Below are positions 1 through 7,813 of a stretch of DNA of 34,598 nt, piece after piece (the stretch's first letter is position 1; the number at the start of each line of letters is the position of its first letter). This DNA comes from an uncultured Bacilli bacterium. GTDB taxonomy: Bacteria > Bacillota_I > Bacilli_A > RF39 > UBA660. The stretch lies in the NCBI GenBank assembly GCA_947630945.1, contig CANRJN010000006.1:1-34598 (forward strand), given 5' to 3'. The position numbers were made by a program, and so were the translations under genes. Under the pieces are notes generated by a model. That model had not been told where the DNA came from. It ran no database searches and saw only the letters and a program-made list of their open reading frames with translations.

Positions 1-85
1 CATCAACAAATGCATTAATAATAGATTTATCTATTAAAAAATGTTGATCTAAATAATTTGTATCATTTTCAAATTCACTATTCAT
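1..85 (-). CDS. N-terminus of a KsgA/Erm-like rRNA adenine methyltransferase (partial)
   Basis: Only the first 28 codons are inside the window. The start ATG is at 83-85, preceded on the minus strand by AGAGG about 9 nt upstream. The visible protein contains DQHFLIDKSIINAFVD, which resembles the Q-N/H-FL-x-D opening of the RsmA(KsgA)/Dim1/Erm family, SAM-dependent enzymes that dimethylate adenines in rRNA. The SAM-binding motif would lie outside the window. It follows the pseudouridine synthase by 15 nt and is probably in the same operon, which fits an RNA-modification role. Another class I methyltransferase is possible. Confidence 0.5.
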   Translation of the reverse strand, partial: MNSEFENDTNYLDQHFLIDKSIINAFVD

Positions 86-100
86 AATTTTAACCTCTTT

Positions 101-763
101 TCATTTCTTAAATATATTAAATGGTTCTCTATTTGGTAAATCAAGTTCAAATGTTAATAACTCGTGAGTAATTGGATGATAAAATTCTAACTTTTTAGCA
201 AATAGTGCAAGTTGTTCATGAATTTTAGCATTCTTATTATATTTTTGATCTCCATATAAAGGATTACCATTATGTGATAATTGTACTCTAATTTGATGAC
301 TACGTCCTGTTTCTAACTTTATTTCAATTAAAGACATATTATTTTTATAATCTAATCTTTTATAATTTAATACTGCAAGTTTACCATTTTTGTTAACTTT
401 TACTATATTATTTTTAGTATCTTTAAGTAAATAATCTACAAGTCTTCCACTTTCATTTATTTTTCCAATACATACTGCATTATAAATTTTATTAAATTGA
501 TTAGTTCTTATTTGTTCTGATAATCTACTTGCACATTTACTAGTTTTAGCAAAAACCATTATACCACCAACAGGTCTATCAAGTCTATGTACAAGACCTA
601 AATATACATTTCCCGGTTTATTGTATTTATCTTTTAAATATTTTTTTAATATTGTAAGTAAATCTTCATCTTTTGAATTATCTTCTTGTACAGGAATATT
701 TATAGGTTTTTCTACAACTAATAAATGATTATCTTCATATATAATATTAATTTTCATATTCAT
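101..763 (-). CDS. RluA-family pseudouridine synthase
   Basis: Isomerises uridine to pseudouridine in rRNA or tRNA. The RluA signature HRLDRPVGG is at residues 59-67, with D62 the expected catalytic aspartate; GRSHQIRVQLSH and the late motif FYHPITHE are also typical. At 220 aa it is a short form without an N-terminal S4 domain. The start overlaps the 3' end of the upstream small membrane-protein gene by 17 nt, so translation is probably coupled; ATG at 757 (third codon) is an equally plausible start and there is no clear ribosome site. It lies between two putative RNA methyltransferases. The exact target uridine cannot be told from sequence. A second paralogue is at 6744-7406. Confidence 0.92.
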   Translation of the reverse strand: MNMKINIIYEDNHLLVVEKPINIPVQEDNSKDEDLLTILKKYLKDKYNKPGNVYLGLVHRLDRPVGGIMVFAKTSKCASRLSEQIRTNQFNKIYNAVCIGKINESGRLVDYLLKDTKNNIVKVNKNGKLAVLNYKRLDYKNNMSLIEIKLETGRSHQIRVQLSHNGNPLYGDQKYNKNAKIHEQLALFAKKLEFYHPITHELLTFELDLPNREPFNIFKK

Positions 764-1088
764 ATACTTCTAACCCATGTTCTTTTAATGATTCTATTGT
801 TACTTTTTTATTATTAATTGCATTTTTTAATAAATCTTTTTCTCCATTATCCCAAACAATTTCAATATTAGCACTTTTAATACAAGGTAAATAATAAGTA
901 CTTTTATTATCTTTATATATTTCTTCTAATCCTTCTGTACAAGAAGTAGTGTTATCTACTATTTTATAGTCAACTATTTTATTAACATCTTCATCTTCAT
1001 TATTACTAAACACAAGAATAACTAATCCAATTAATATTACTATTAATAATGTAACAAATATAATTTTTAAAGTTATTTTAGTTTTCAT
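747..1088 (-). CDS. small membrane-anchored hypothetical protein
   Basis: About 113 aa when started at the ATG at 1086-1088, which has GGTGGGAG just upstream; a longer in-frame start at 1115 lacks a ribosome site. One hydrophobic helix (about residues 7-28, ending VILVFSNNE) is followed by an acidic extracytoplasmic part with two cysteines (TTSCTEG and YLPCIKS) that could form a disulfide. The start overlaps the stop of the upstream methyltransferase by 11 nt and the end overlaps the pseudouridine synthase start, so it is embedded in the RNA-modification operon. I do not recognise a family and the role is unknown. Confidence 0.7.
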   Translation of the reverse strand: MKTKITLKIIFVTLLIVILIGLVILVFSNNEDEDVNKIVDYKIVDNTTSCTEGLEEIYKDNKSTYYLPCIKSANIEIVWDNGEKDLLKNAINNKKVTIESLKEHGLEVYEYEN

Positions 1089-1953
1089 TTCTCTCCCACC
1101 TTCCATATACACCACAAGGAAGTATCATATTTGTACTAGTTATTTTTAAACCTATTTCATCAGTTGTTACAATACCATTTTTAAGTTTACCTTCTATACT
1201 TGTATTTAAAACATTTTTAAGTATTTCAGGAGTTATTCCTTTTGTATATGAACTAATTAATAGAAATAATGGCTCATCACTTAATATATCAATACAACTA
1301 TCTATTAATTTATTTAAACTATCTTCAAATCTCCATAATTCTTTTGATGGTCCTCTACCATAAGTTGGTGGATCCATTATAATAGCATCATATTTATGCC
1401 CTCTTCTTTTTTCTCTTTCAACAAATTTTAAACAATCATCACAAATGTATCTTATTTTATTATTTTCTAAATGAGATAATTTTGCATTTTCTTTTGCCCA
1501 TTCATTCATACCAGCAGATGCATCTACATGTACAACTTCAACAGCACCAGCATAAGATGCAGCCATCGTAGCGCCACCTGTATATGCAAATAAATTTAAT
1601 ACTTTAATATCTCTTTTAGCAGATTTAATCTTATTAATAATAAAATCCCAATTTGCTGCTTGTTCTGGAAATAAACCTGTATGTTTAAAACCGGTAGGAC
1701 TTACTTTAAAAGTTAAATCTTTGTAATTTATAGTCCAAAATTCAGGAAAATTTTTGATATTTTCCCAATAACCTCCACCTTTATCACTTCTATGATATAT
1801 TGCATGATAATTATTCCAAGCATTTGTATTTTTATGAGTCCAAAGTGCCCATGGATCAGGTCTTCTTAAAATTACATTTTTCCATCTTTCTAACTTTTCA
1901 CCATTACCAGCATCAATACATTCATAATCTTTCCAATCATTACTTACAAGCAT
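1078..1953 (-). CDS. class I SAM-dependent methyltransferase, RlmI/RlmK-like
   Basis: 291 aa, predicted RNA methyltransferase. The SAM-binding motif I is VLNLFAYTGGATMAASYAGA, an acidic ribose-binding position follows (VVHVDAS), and the catalytic-site motif is IIMDPPTYGRG. The pre-motif FKHTGLFPEQAANWDFI is characteristic of the RlmI-like group that methylates bases of 23S rRNA. It lacks the N-terminal PUA domain of E. coli RlmI, as is usual for this roughly 290-aa version, so the exact substrate is uncertain. Start: ATG preceded by AAAGGGG. It heads the minus operon down to position 1 and is driven by the promoter at 1978-2006. Confidence 0.85.
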   Translation of the reverse strand: MLVSNDWKDYECIDAGNGEKLERWKNVILRRPDPWALWTHKNTNAWNNYHAIYHRSDKGGGYWENIKNFPEFWTINYKDLTFKVSPTGFKHTGLFPEQAANWDFIINKIKSAKRDIKVLNLFAYTGGATMAASYAGAVEVVHVDASAGMNEWAKENAKLSHLENNKIRYICDDCLKFVEREKRRGHKYDAIIMDPPTYGRGPSKELWRFEDSLNKLIDSCIDILSDEPLFLLISSYTKGITPEILKNVLNTSIEGKLKNGIVTTDEIGLKITSTNMILPCGVYGRWERNEN

Positions 1954-1977
1954 AAATATACCCCTTTCTTATTTATA

Positions 1978-2006
1978 ATTATATCAATTAAAATTGTGTA
2001 ATTCAA
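1978..2006 (-). promoter_or_regulatory. promoter of the RNA-modification operon
   Basis: On the minus strand TTGAAT (2001-2006) and TATAAT (1978-1983) are separated by 17 nt, upstream of the methyltransferase start at 1953. It overlaps back to back with the promoter for the divergent DUF3800 gene. Confidence 0.7.
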
Positions 2007-2010
2007 TCTA

Positions 2011-2038
2011 TTGATTTTAGAAAAAAATTATGTATAAT
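2011..2038 (+). promoter_or_regulatory. promoter of the DUF3800 gene
   Basis: TTGATT (2011-2016), 16-nt spacer, extended -10 TGTATAAT (2031-2038). The predicted start of transcription, about 2045, leaves a leader of only about 11 nt with a weak AGAGA ribosome site. Confidence 0.65.
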
Positions 2039-2055
2039 TTTAACAGAGATAATAA

Positions 2056-2724
2056 ATGAAAAGATTAAATATTTTTGTAGATGAAACAGGTGAATTTGGG
2101 TTTGATAAAAATTCATCTAAATTATATGGAATATCTTTCACATTTCATGAACAAAAAGATAATATTAAATTAGAAATAAATAATTTAAATGAAAGACTTG
2201 AAAGAATTGGTTATAGCAATATGATACATATGGCTGATTTAATTATGTCTCGTGGTGATTACTCACATTTTGATATCAAAAAAAGGAAAAGTATTTTTAA
2301 CTCAATTTATCAATTTTCGAAGAAAATTCCTGTAAAATATTACACCATCATTATAGATAAGAAATATACTGATAGTGCAAGAATATTAAGACAAAAAATT
2401 TTAAATGAAATAAACACATTAATAAAAGAAAACGAAGAATATTTTTATAAATTTGATAAAATTGTAATGTATTACGATAATGGTCAAGAAACACTAGGTA
2501 TTATACTTGAATCTATATTTAATAGATTTAATAATTTTGAACATAAAATTAATTTTAATCATAAAGAAAAAAGATTATTCCAAGTTTCTGATATGCTTAC
2601 ATATATTGATAAATATGATTATAAATATAGAAATAAAATGTCTTTTTCTAAAAGTGAAAAATATTTCTTTTCAGATGAAGAAATAAGAAAAATTTTAAAA
2701 GAGTTAAGTAAAAAAAGATTATAA
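2056..2724 (+). CDS. DUF3800 domain protein
   Basis: 222 aa. The N-terminus reads IFVDETGEFGF, the acidic D-E-[ST]-G motif that opens DUF3800 proteins, which have a predicted RNase H-like fold. The C-terminal part has QVSDMLTYIDKYDY, where DUF3800 proteins carry a conserved Asp followed by aromatic residues. Members are often found in mobile or defence-rich regions and are thought to be nucleases, but the function is not established. Here it is a single gene with its own promoter and no partner protein. Immediately downstream and convergent lies a candidate structured RNA (2729-2852). Confidence 0.8.
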   Translation: MKRLNIFVDETGEFGFDKNSSKLYGISFTFHEQKDNIKLEINNLNERLERIGYSNMIHMADLIMSRGDYSHFDIKKRKSIFNSIYQFSKKIPVKYYTIIIDKKYTDSARILRQKILNEINTLIKENEEYFYKFDKIVMYYDNGQETLGIILESIFNRFNNFEHKINFNHKEKRLFQVSDMLTYIDKYDYKYRNKMSFSKSEKYFFSDEEIRKILKELSKKRL

Positions 2725-2728
2725 CATT

Positions 2729-2758
2729 AAAAAAGCAACCATAATAGGTTACTTTTTT
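2729..2758 (-). terminator. intrinsic terminator (better on the minus strand)
   Basis: Arms 2733-2740 and 2747-2754 with loop ATAATA. As minus-strand RNA, AAGUAACC pairs with GGUUGCUU over all 8 positions with one G-U, followed by six U. As plus-strand RNA the same position is a C-A mismatch. It may serve both the DUF3800 gene and a minus-strand RNA. Confidence 0.6.
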
Positions 2759-2852
2759 AAGCAGCGCCTTGCGCTAACACGGGTTTGGTCCTTTTGACTA
2801 TAAATAGTTTACTAAGACCAAGAGTAGATATAATATCTACAATAATATTATA
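2729..2852 (-). ncRNA. candidate structured small RNA, unrecognised
   Basis: A GC-rich island in an otherwise extremely AT-rich intergenic stretch. It contains three consecutive hairpins: 2763-2775 (AGCGC/GCGCT, loop 3), 2785-2821 (TTGGTC/GACCAA enclosing ACTAT/ATAGT) and 2824-2840 (8-bp perfect arms, GTAGATAT/ATATCTAC). On the minus strand the series ends in the terminator at 2729-2758, and a TATAAT lies just upstream (near 2850), giving a transcript of about 115 nt. I could not match it to a known riboswitch, 6S, SRP or tmRNA. The strand is inferred from the terminator. Confidence 0.4.
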
Positions 2853-3095
2853 TCACTTAACAAGAAAATTATATCAAATTTATTTAAATTTATAAACAAT
2901 TTAAAATATAACTTCTGTTTAATGTATTTTACACTATATTTTATTATATTTCAAGTATTTTTATTAATTAATATGTACATTTACTAACATTAAAAATTAA
3001 AGCATGAAAATGTATAATTTTTTTTATAAAAGTATAAAAAAAATATTAATGTTTATAATATTAATGTGATATACTAAATAAAGGGGATTCGGGAT
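2853..3095. other. AT-rich intergenic stretch
   Basis: About 240 nt with no open frame of note. The only recognisable signal is near the end: a possible promoter for the PBP gene with TATACT at 3070-3075 and a weak TTAATG at 3046-3051, and a direct repeat of ATATTAATGT around 3044-3066. AAAGGGG at 3082-3088 is the ribosome site of the next gene. Confidence 0.4.
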
Positions 3096-5243
3096 ATGAA
3101 AAAGAAAACTAATAAGAACAATAAAAGAAATAAAAAACGTTTAAATAAAATAAATATAATATCCGCTATTATTATAGTCTTTATTATAATTGGTATAAGT
3201 GCTGCTGGGGGATTCTTTTTATACATTTATTTTAATGCACCTGAATTTAATACAGATTTACTATATAAAAAAGAATCATCTAACATTTATGATTCAAAAG
3301 GTAATTTAATAGCAACAATTGGAACTGAAAAAAGACAAATTGTATCTTATGAAGAACTTCCCCAAGTTTTAATAGATGCTATTATCGCGACAGAAGATTC
3401 TAGATTTTTTGAACATAATGGACTAGATGCACCTAGATTTTTAAAAGCAAGTTATGGATACTTTACAGGTGAAAATGCAGGTGGTGCTTCTACTTTAACA
3501 ATGCAAGTATCTAAAAATACATTTACTAGTACAGAAAGTGAAGGACTTGATGGAATTATTAGAAAATTTACTGATATTTATTTATCTGTTTTCAAAATAG
3601 AAAAAGATTATTCAAAAGAAGATATAATTGAGTTTTATGTTAATGCACCATATTTAGGTGGTGGAAATTATGGTGTTCAAATGGCTGCTAGAACATACTT
3701 TCAAAAAGATGTAGGAGATTTGAATTTAATTGAATCTGCTATTATTGCTGGTATGTTTCAAGCACCAGGAGAATATGATCCATATATAAATCCAGATAAA
3801 ACTAATGAAAGAAAAAATGAAGTTCTTGATTTAATGTTAAGACATGGATATATTACTGAAACAGAAGCAAAAGTTGCAAAAGAAATTGATATAAGTGAAG
3901 TAGTTAAAGACACATCTTCAACAGTTAATCCATATCAAGGATTTATTGATACAGTAGTACAAGAAGTAATTGATAGAACAGGTTATAATCCATATGAAAC
4001 ATCAATGGATATATATTCTACTATGGTTAAAAGTAAACAAGATGTTATAAATAAATTTTATAAGACTCATAAATTTAAAGATAATAAAGTTCAAGTTGGA
4101 ATTGGTATGATTGATAATGATACCGGTGCTATTATCGCGGTAGGAGCAGGTCGTAATAAAAAAGGTGCAATGTCACTAAATTATGCAACTCAAATTAATA
4201 GACACCCTGGTAGTACAGCAAAACCATTATTTGATTATGGACCTGGTATTGAATATAAAAATTGGTCTACATATACACCATTTATAGATAAAGCAGTTAA
4301 ATATACAAATGGTGGTACTATGAGAAATGTAGATGGCAGATATTTAGGTTTTTTAACACTTGAACAATGTTTAGTTAAATCAAGAAATACTTGTGCTCTT
4401 CAAGCATTTAAGTCACTTAGTAATTCTAAAATTAATAAATTTGTAACATCTCTTGGTATTACACCTGAATATTTAGGAAATAATAATTACATTAATGAAG
4501 CACATTCTATTGGTGGATTTAATGGTGTTTCTCCTGTACAACTAGCCGCTGCTTATTCTGCATTTGGTAATGGTGGATACTATACAGAACCTCATTCAAT
4601 TACTAAAATAGTTTATAAAAATTCAAAAGAAGAAGTTGTAGAAGAATTTAACTTTGATAAAAATAAAGTTATGAAAAATACAACTGCATATATGATTGCT
4701 TATATGTTAAAGAAAGTTACTAGTTCTTCTGTTAAAGTTAAAGGAACTGATTTAGCAACTAAAACAGGTACTAGTAGTTATGATGAGGCTACATTAAAGA
4801 AATTACATCTATCTTCATCAGTAATTCAAGATGCTTGGACAGTAACATTTAGTCCTGATTATAGTGTCGCGATATGGTATGGATATGATAAATTAACTAA
4901 AAAAACTTATAATACTTCTTCACATGCATGGAGTGAAAGAACTAAAATTCAAAAAGAAATTGTAAATAAAGTAATGGAAAAAAATTCAAAATTTAAAAGA
5001 CCTAGTGGTATCGTAGCAGCAAGAGTTGTAGTAGGAACTAACCCTCCTCTTCTTGCAAACTCTCATACTCCAAGTTCAAAAGTACAAACACATTTATTCT
5101 TAAAAGGTTATCAACCCACAAAAGTAGCAAGTTATACAGCACCTAAAAAAGAAACTACAACGGATAATACTACTAATAGTACAAATAATTCAACAAGTAA
5201 TACAACTACAACTCAAATTCCAAGTGTGATTAGTCCCCAATAA
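3096..5243 (+). CDS. class A penicillin-binding protein (PBP1A-like)
   Basis: Bifunctional peptidoglycan glycosyltransferase and D,D-transpeptidase, 715 aa. A basic cytoplasmic tail (residues 1-19) is followed by a membrane anchor (about 20-46). The GT51 domain has ATEDSRFFEHNG with catalytic E100, then GGASTLTMQVSKN near 130. The transpeptidase motifs are all present: STAK with nucleophile S373, SRN at 429-431 and KTGTS at 556-560. The tail is a Thr/Asn/Ser-rich linker with no recognised domain. Start chosen for AAAGGGG upstream. It is monocistronic, ending at a terminator at 5320-5354. Confidence 0.95.
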   Translation: MKKKTNKNNKRNKKRLNKINIISAIIIVFIIIGISAAGGFFLYIYFNAPEFNTDLLYKKESSNIYDSKGNLIATIGTEKRQIVSYEELPQVLIDAIIATEDSRFFEHNGLDAPRFLKASYGYFTGENAGGASTLTMQVSKNTFTSTESEGLDGIIRKFTDIYLSVFKIEKDYSKEDIIEFYVNAPYLGGGNYGVQMAARTYFQKDVGDLNLIESAIIAGMFQAPGEYDPYINPDKTNERKNEVLDLMLRHGYITETEAKVAKEIDISEVVKDTSSTVNPYQGFIDTVVQEVIDRTGYNPYETSMDIYSTMVKSKQDVINKFYKTHKFKDNKVQVGIGMIDNDTGAIIAVGAGRNKKGAMSLNYATQINRHPGSTAKPLFDYGPGIEYKNWSTYTPFIDKAVKYTNGGTMRNVDGRYLGFLTLEQCLVKSRNTCALQAFKSLSNSKINKFVTSLGITPEYLGNNNYINEAHSIGGFNGVSPVQLAAAYSAFGNGGYYTEPHSITKIVYKNSKEEVVEEFNFDKNKVMKNTTAYMIAYMLKKVTSSSVKVKGTDLATKTGTSSYDEATLKKLHLSSSVIQDAWTVTFSPDYSVAIWYGYDKLTKKTYNTSSHAWSERTKIQKEIVNKVMEKNSKFKRPSGIVAARVVVGTNPPLLANSHTPSSKVQTHLFLKGYQPTKVASYTAPKKETTTDNTTNSTNNSTSNTTTTQIPSVISPQ

Positions 5244-5319
5244 TTTTGTTTTATAGTTACTAAATACATAGAAATCTATGAGATAATTGTATGTAATGTG
5301 AAGATAGTTATGCAATAAT

Positions 5320-5354
5320 AAAGAAACAACGAATTTGTTGTTTCTTTAATTTTA
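5320..5354 (+). terminator. intrinsic terminator after the PBP gene
   Basis: Perfect 11-bp arms (5320-5330 and 5337-5347), 6-nt loop, followed by AATTTT. The arms end in AAAG/CTTT, so it may also work on the minus strand. Confidence 0.65.
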
Positions 5355-5367
5355 TTAATAATTGTTT

Positions 5368-5422
5368 CATAACCATATATGCTTTTAGATAATCTTTTAT
5401 AACGGACTTTTAAGTATAGAAA
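5368..5422 (+). repeat. dispersed 55-bp intergenic repeat, copy A
   Basis: Aligns without gaps to 19474-19528 with 48 of 55 positions identical by eye, including the shared blocks CATAACCAT, CTTTTATAAC and ACTTTTAAGTATAGAAA. It sits between the PBP terminator and the sortase gene and is not coding. Its function is unknown. Confidence 0.75.
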
Positions 5423-5480
5423 CCTTACAAAAAAATAAAAAATTATTTCATTAATTTTAAATTTATTATATAATTTTTTT

Positions 5481-6233
5481 ATGAAGAAAAAACTTATTAT
5501 ATTTATACTATTAATTACTATTTTTACTTTTATATTTAGTTTATATAAAATTATAATGTGGAATAAAGATAATTCACACACTAAATCTTTAACTGAAAAT
5601 ATTTTTAATGAAACAATTAACAATAGTTTAGAAATTGAAAATATAGAAGAAGATTCAGAAGAAGAATTTAAAATAGATTTTGATAAACTAAAAACTCAAA
5701 ATAAAGATGTTAAAGGATGGATACAAGTAAATAATACTAACATTAATTATCCTTTTGTTCAATACAAAGACAATGATTATTATTTAAAGCATTCATTTGA
5801 TAAAAAATATACTGATGCAGGTTGGGTATTTTTAGATTATAGAAATAATATAGATGATTTTGATAGAAATACAATTATTTATGGACATGCTAGACTTGAT
5901 AAAACTATGTTTGGTACTCTTAAAAATGTATTAAAGAAAGATTGGTATACAAATACTGATAATCAAATTATAAAACTTTACACATTAAATGAATATACAG
6001 AATGGCAAGTGTTTAGTGTTTATCATATTGAAACAGAAGACTATTATATAACAACAGAATTTACTGATAGTGAATTTAATGAATTTATTAAAACACTTAA
6101 AAAAAGATCAATATATAATTTTAATGTGGATTTAGATATAAATGATAAAATTCTTACTCTATCTACTTGTCATTTAAAAAATGAAAAAACAGTTTTACAT
6201 GCTAAACTAATTAAAAAAGAAGTTATAGATTAA
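5481..6233 (+). CDS. class B sortase, possibly with a substituted catalytic Arg
   Basis: 250 aa, membrane-anchored transpeptidase that would attach surface proteins to the wall. The N-terminal helix (residues 4-27) is followed by an acidic stalk and the sortase fold. Catalytic His is H136 in IIYGHAR and catalytic Cys is C230 in LTLSTC. Family B usually has an Arg shortly after the Cys (R-[FY]-V-V-H-A-K); here the aligned stretch reads KTVLHAKL, with K236 in that place. No ribosome site precedes the ATG, and a TATAAT at 5469-5474 would put the transcript start at or next to the ATG, suggesting leaderless translation. Its stop codon overlaps that of the convergent downstream gene. Confidence 0.88.
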   Translation: MKKKLIIFILLITIFTFIFSLYKIIMWNKDNSHTKSLTENIFNETINNSLEIENIEEDSEEEFKIDFDKLKTQNKDVKGWIQVNNTNINYPFVQYKDNDYYLKHSFDKKYTDAGWVFLDYRNNIDDFDRNTIIYGHARLDKTMFGTLKNVLKKDWYTNTDNQIIKLYTLNEYTEWQVFSVYHIETEDYYITTEFTDSEFNEFIKTLKKRSIYNFNVDLDINDKILTLSTCHLKNEKTVLHAKLIKKEVID

Positions 6234-6760
6234 CTATTTACAAAATCTATAACTTTACCTTCAAATATTTTATTAATATTATCATTATTAACTAATTCTT
6301 CTGGTCTAAATAAAATTTTATTTTTATCTAATATATTTACATTATCACTAGATAATACTTCATATACAAATTCACTACAATAATATTTATTTCTATGAAG
6401 TTTTATTTTAAAATAAGCAAGTAATAATCCAGCAATATTATATCCTTTATTAGTATCTTTAATTTCTTTTACTTTCTTTCTTATTTCATCATATTGATCC
6501 TTTGTAACTTCTAATTCATATATAGCAAGTATTGCTTTTTTCTTTTTAAATAAACCTTTATTTAAATCTTCTAATTTAAACACACCATAAAATGGAAAAT
6601 GTGTGTATTTTCTTCCAAATGAATACATTTCTTTACAATTCTTATCAAAAGCAATTGATGCATGACAATATTTATCATGAGTAAAAAAATGTATTGCTTT
6701 TGAAATACTTGAATATGTTTGTGATAAAACAATATAAATTTTTTTATTTTGATTTTCCAT
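6230..6760 (-). CDS. YiiX/permuted papain-like (NlpC/P60-related) protein
   Basis: About 176 aa when started at the ATG at 6758-6760, preceded by AGGAG; a longer frame opening at 6808 lacks one. The pattern is that of circularly permuted papain-like enzymes (YaeF/YiiX): a His in KYCHASIAFD near the N-terminus and a Cys in KYYCSEFVYEVL near the C-terminus. These are thought to be amidases or lipid hydrolases. There is no signal peptide, so it is probably cytoplasmic. The start overlaps the RluA gene end by 17 nt, so it is the last gene of the ZIP-RluA operon. No terminator separates it from the convergent sortase. Confidence 0.7.
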   Translation of the reverse strand: MENQNKKIYIVLSQTYSSISKAIHFFTHDKYCHASIAFDKNCKEMYSFGRKYTHFPFYGVFKLEDLNKGLFKKKKAILAIYELEVTKDQYDEIRKKVKEIKDTNKGYNIAGLLLAYFKIKLHRNKYYCSEFVYEVLSSDNVNILDKNKILFRPEELVNNDNINKIFEGKVIDFVNS

Positions 6761-7406
6761 CTTTACTCCTAAAAATATCATTAAAATTATCAGGTATACC
6801 AATATCAATATTTATATTTTCTCTTGTTATTGGATGTATAAAATTAATTTTATTTGCTACTAATAACATATTTCTATAACCATCTTTTATACCATATTTT
6901 TTATCTCCAACAATTGGTGTATTATTATTTTTCATATGTACTCTTATTTGATTTTTTCTTCCTGTTTCAATATCAATATTTAACATAGTATAGTTATTAT
7001 TACTTTTTATTTTAGCATAATTTGTAATTGCAAGTTTACCATTTTTATCATTAGTACTATAAGTATATAATGTTTTAGTTTCTTTTAAGTAAGACTTAAT
7101 TTGTCCTCTCACTTTTGTATTACCATGTACTATTGCTATGTAATTTCTTTTAACAGATTCCCAATTATCTTGTAAATTATTTTTAACTTTTTCTGTTTTA
7201 GCAAATACTATTATACCACAAGTATCTTTATCTAATCTATGTACAACAAAAACTTTTTGATTTTTTTTATGTAAATACTCGTAAACCATTGAATATAAAT
7301 TATCTTTATATTTATCACTTTTAATAGTTGGTATTCCACTTTTCTTATAAACTATTATTAAATATTTATCTTCATATAATATATCTAATTTATTATTTTT
7401 TTTCAT
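6744..7406 (-). CDS. RluA-family pseudouridine synthase (second copy)
   Basis: 220 aa. The signature HRLDKDTCGIIVFAKT is at about residues 56-71, with D59 as catalytic aspartate; GRKNQIRVHMKN and FIHPITRENI are further family motifs. It is the same size as the copy at 101-763 and again has no S4 domain, but differs clearly in sequence, so the two probably modify different sites. It is the third gene of a minus operon starting with the ZIP transporter and is translationally coupled to the papain-like gene. Confidence 0.92.
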   Translation of the reverse strand: MKKNNKLDILYEDKYLIIVYKKSGIPTIKSDKYKDNLYSMVYEYLHKKNQKVFVVHRLDKDTCGIIVFAKTEKVKNNLQDNWESVKRNYIAIVHGNTKVRGQIKSYLKETKTLYTYSTNDKNGKLAITNYAKIKSNNNYTMLNIDIETGRKNQIRVHMKNNNTPIVGDKKYGIKDGYRNMLLVANKINFIHPITRENINIDIGIPDNFNDIFRSKDGKSK

Positions 7407-7421
7407 AAAGCACTTCCTATA

Positions 7422-7802
7422 TTATTTTTTATTCTTTTCTTCAAAATATTTTTTTATATTATCATTAGTTTTATCTTCTATTCTACTTTTTTTATCTTTA
7501 TAAATAAGTAACATTATAATAATTGATATATCATATAAAATAGGCATACCAAATAATAAATTAATAATTGAATAGATAACTATAATATAGATTAAGTAGT
7601 CATTTCTATTTAAATTATATTTAAGTATATCTTTATAAAATAAATATTTAACTATAAAGTATGCTATTAAAATATAGATAATAAAAAATCTATTTAAATC
7701 ATTAAAATTTGGAAGACCTAATATATACATATATTTAAATATTAAAACTAATATTAAATATGAAATAGTAAATTTAATTATATACATTTTTTTATTTTCC
7801 AT
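7422..7802 (-). CDS. hypothetical membrane protein
   Basis: 126 aa with three to four hydrophobic segments (about residues 8-28, 38-56, 68-85 and 86-100) and a charged C-terminal tail ending KKYFEEKNKK. No family is recognised. It is 11 nt downstream of the ZIP transporter gene and 15 nt upstream of the pseudouridine synthase gene, so cotranscribed with both. Confidence 0.65.
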   Translation of the reverse strand: MENKKMYIIKFTISYLILVLIFKYMYILGLPNFNDLNRFFIIYILIAYFIVKYLFYKDILKYNLNRNDYLIYIIVIYSIINLLFGMPILYDISIIIMLLIYKDKKSRIEDKTNDNIKKYFEEKNKK

Positions 7803-7813
7803 TTATATCACCA

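Noticed and set aside
2761-2850. tRNA, tmRNA, 6S or SRP RNA at the GC-rich island
   Set aside because: No T-loop GTTCRANYC, CCA end, tag frame or SRP tetraloop core could be found on either strand.
5276-5623. Minus-strand frame of 115 codons opposite the sortase start
   Set aside because: It runs through the PBP terminator and the 55-bp repeat and overlaps the well-supported sortase; composition is that of noncoding AT-rich DNA.
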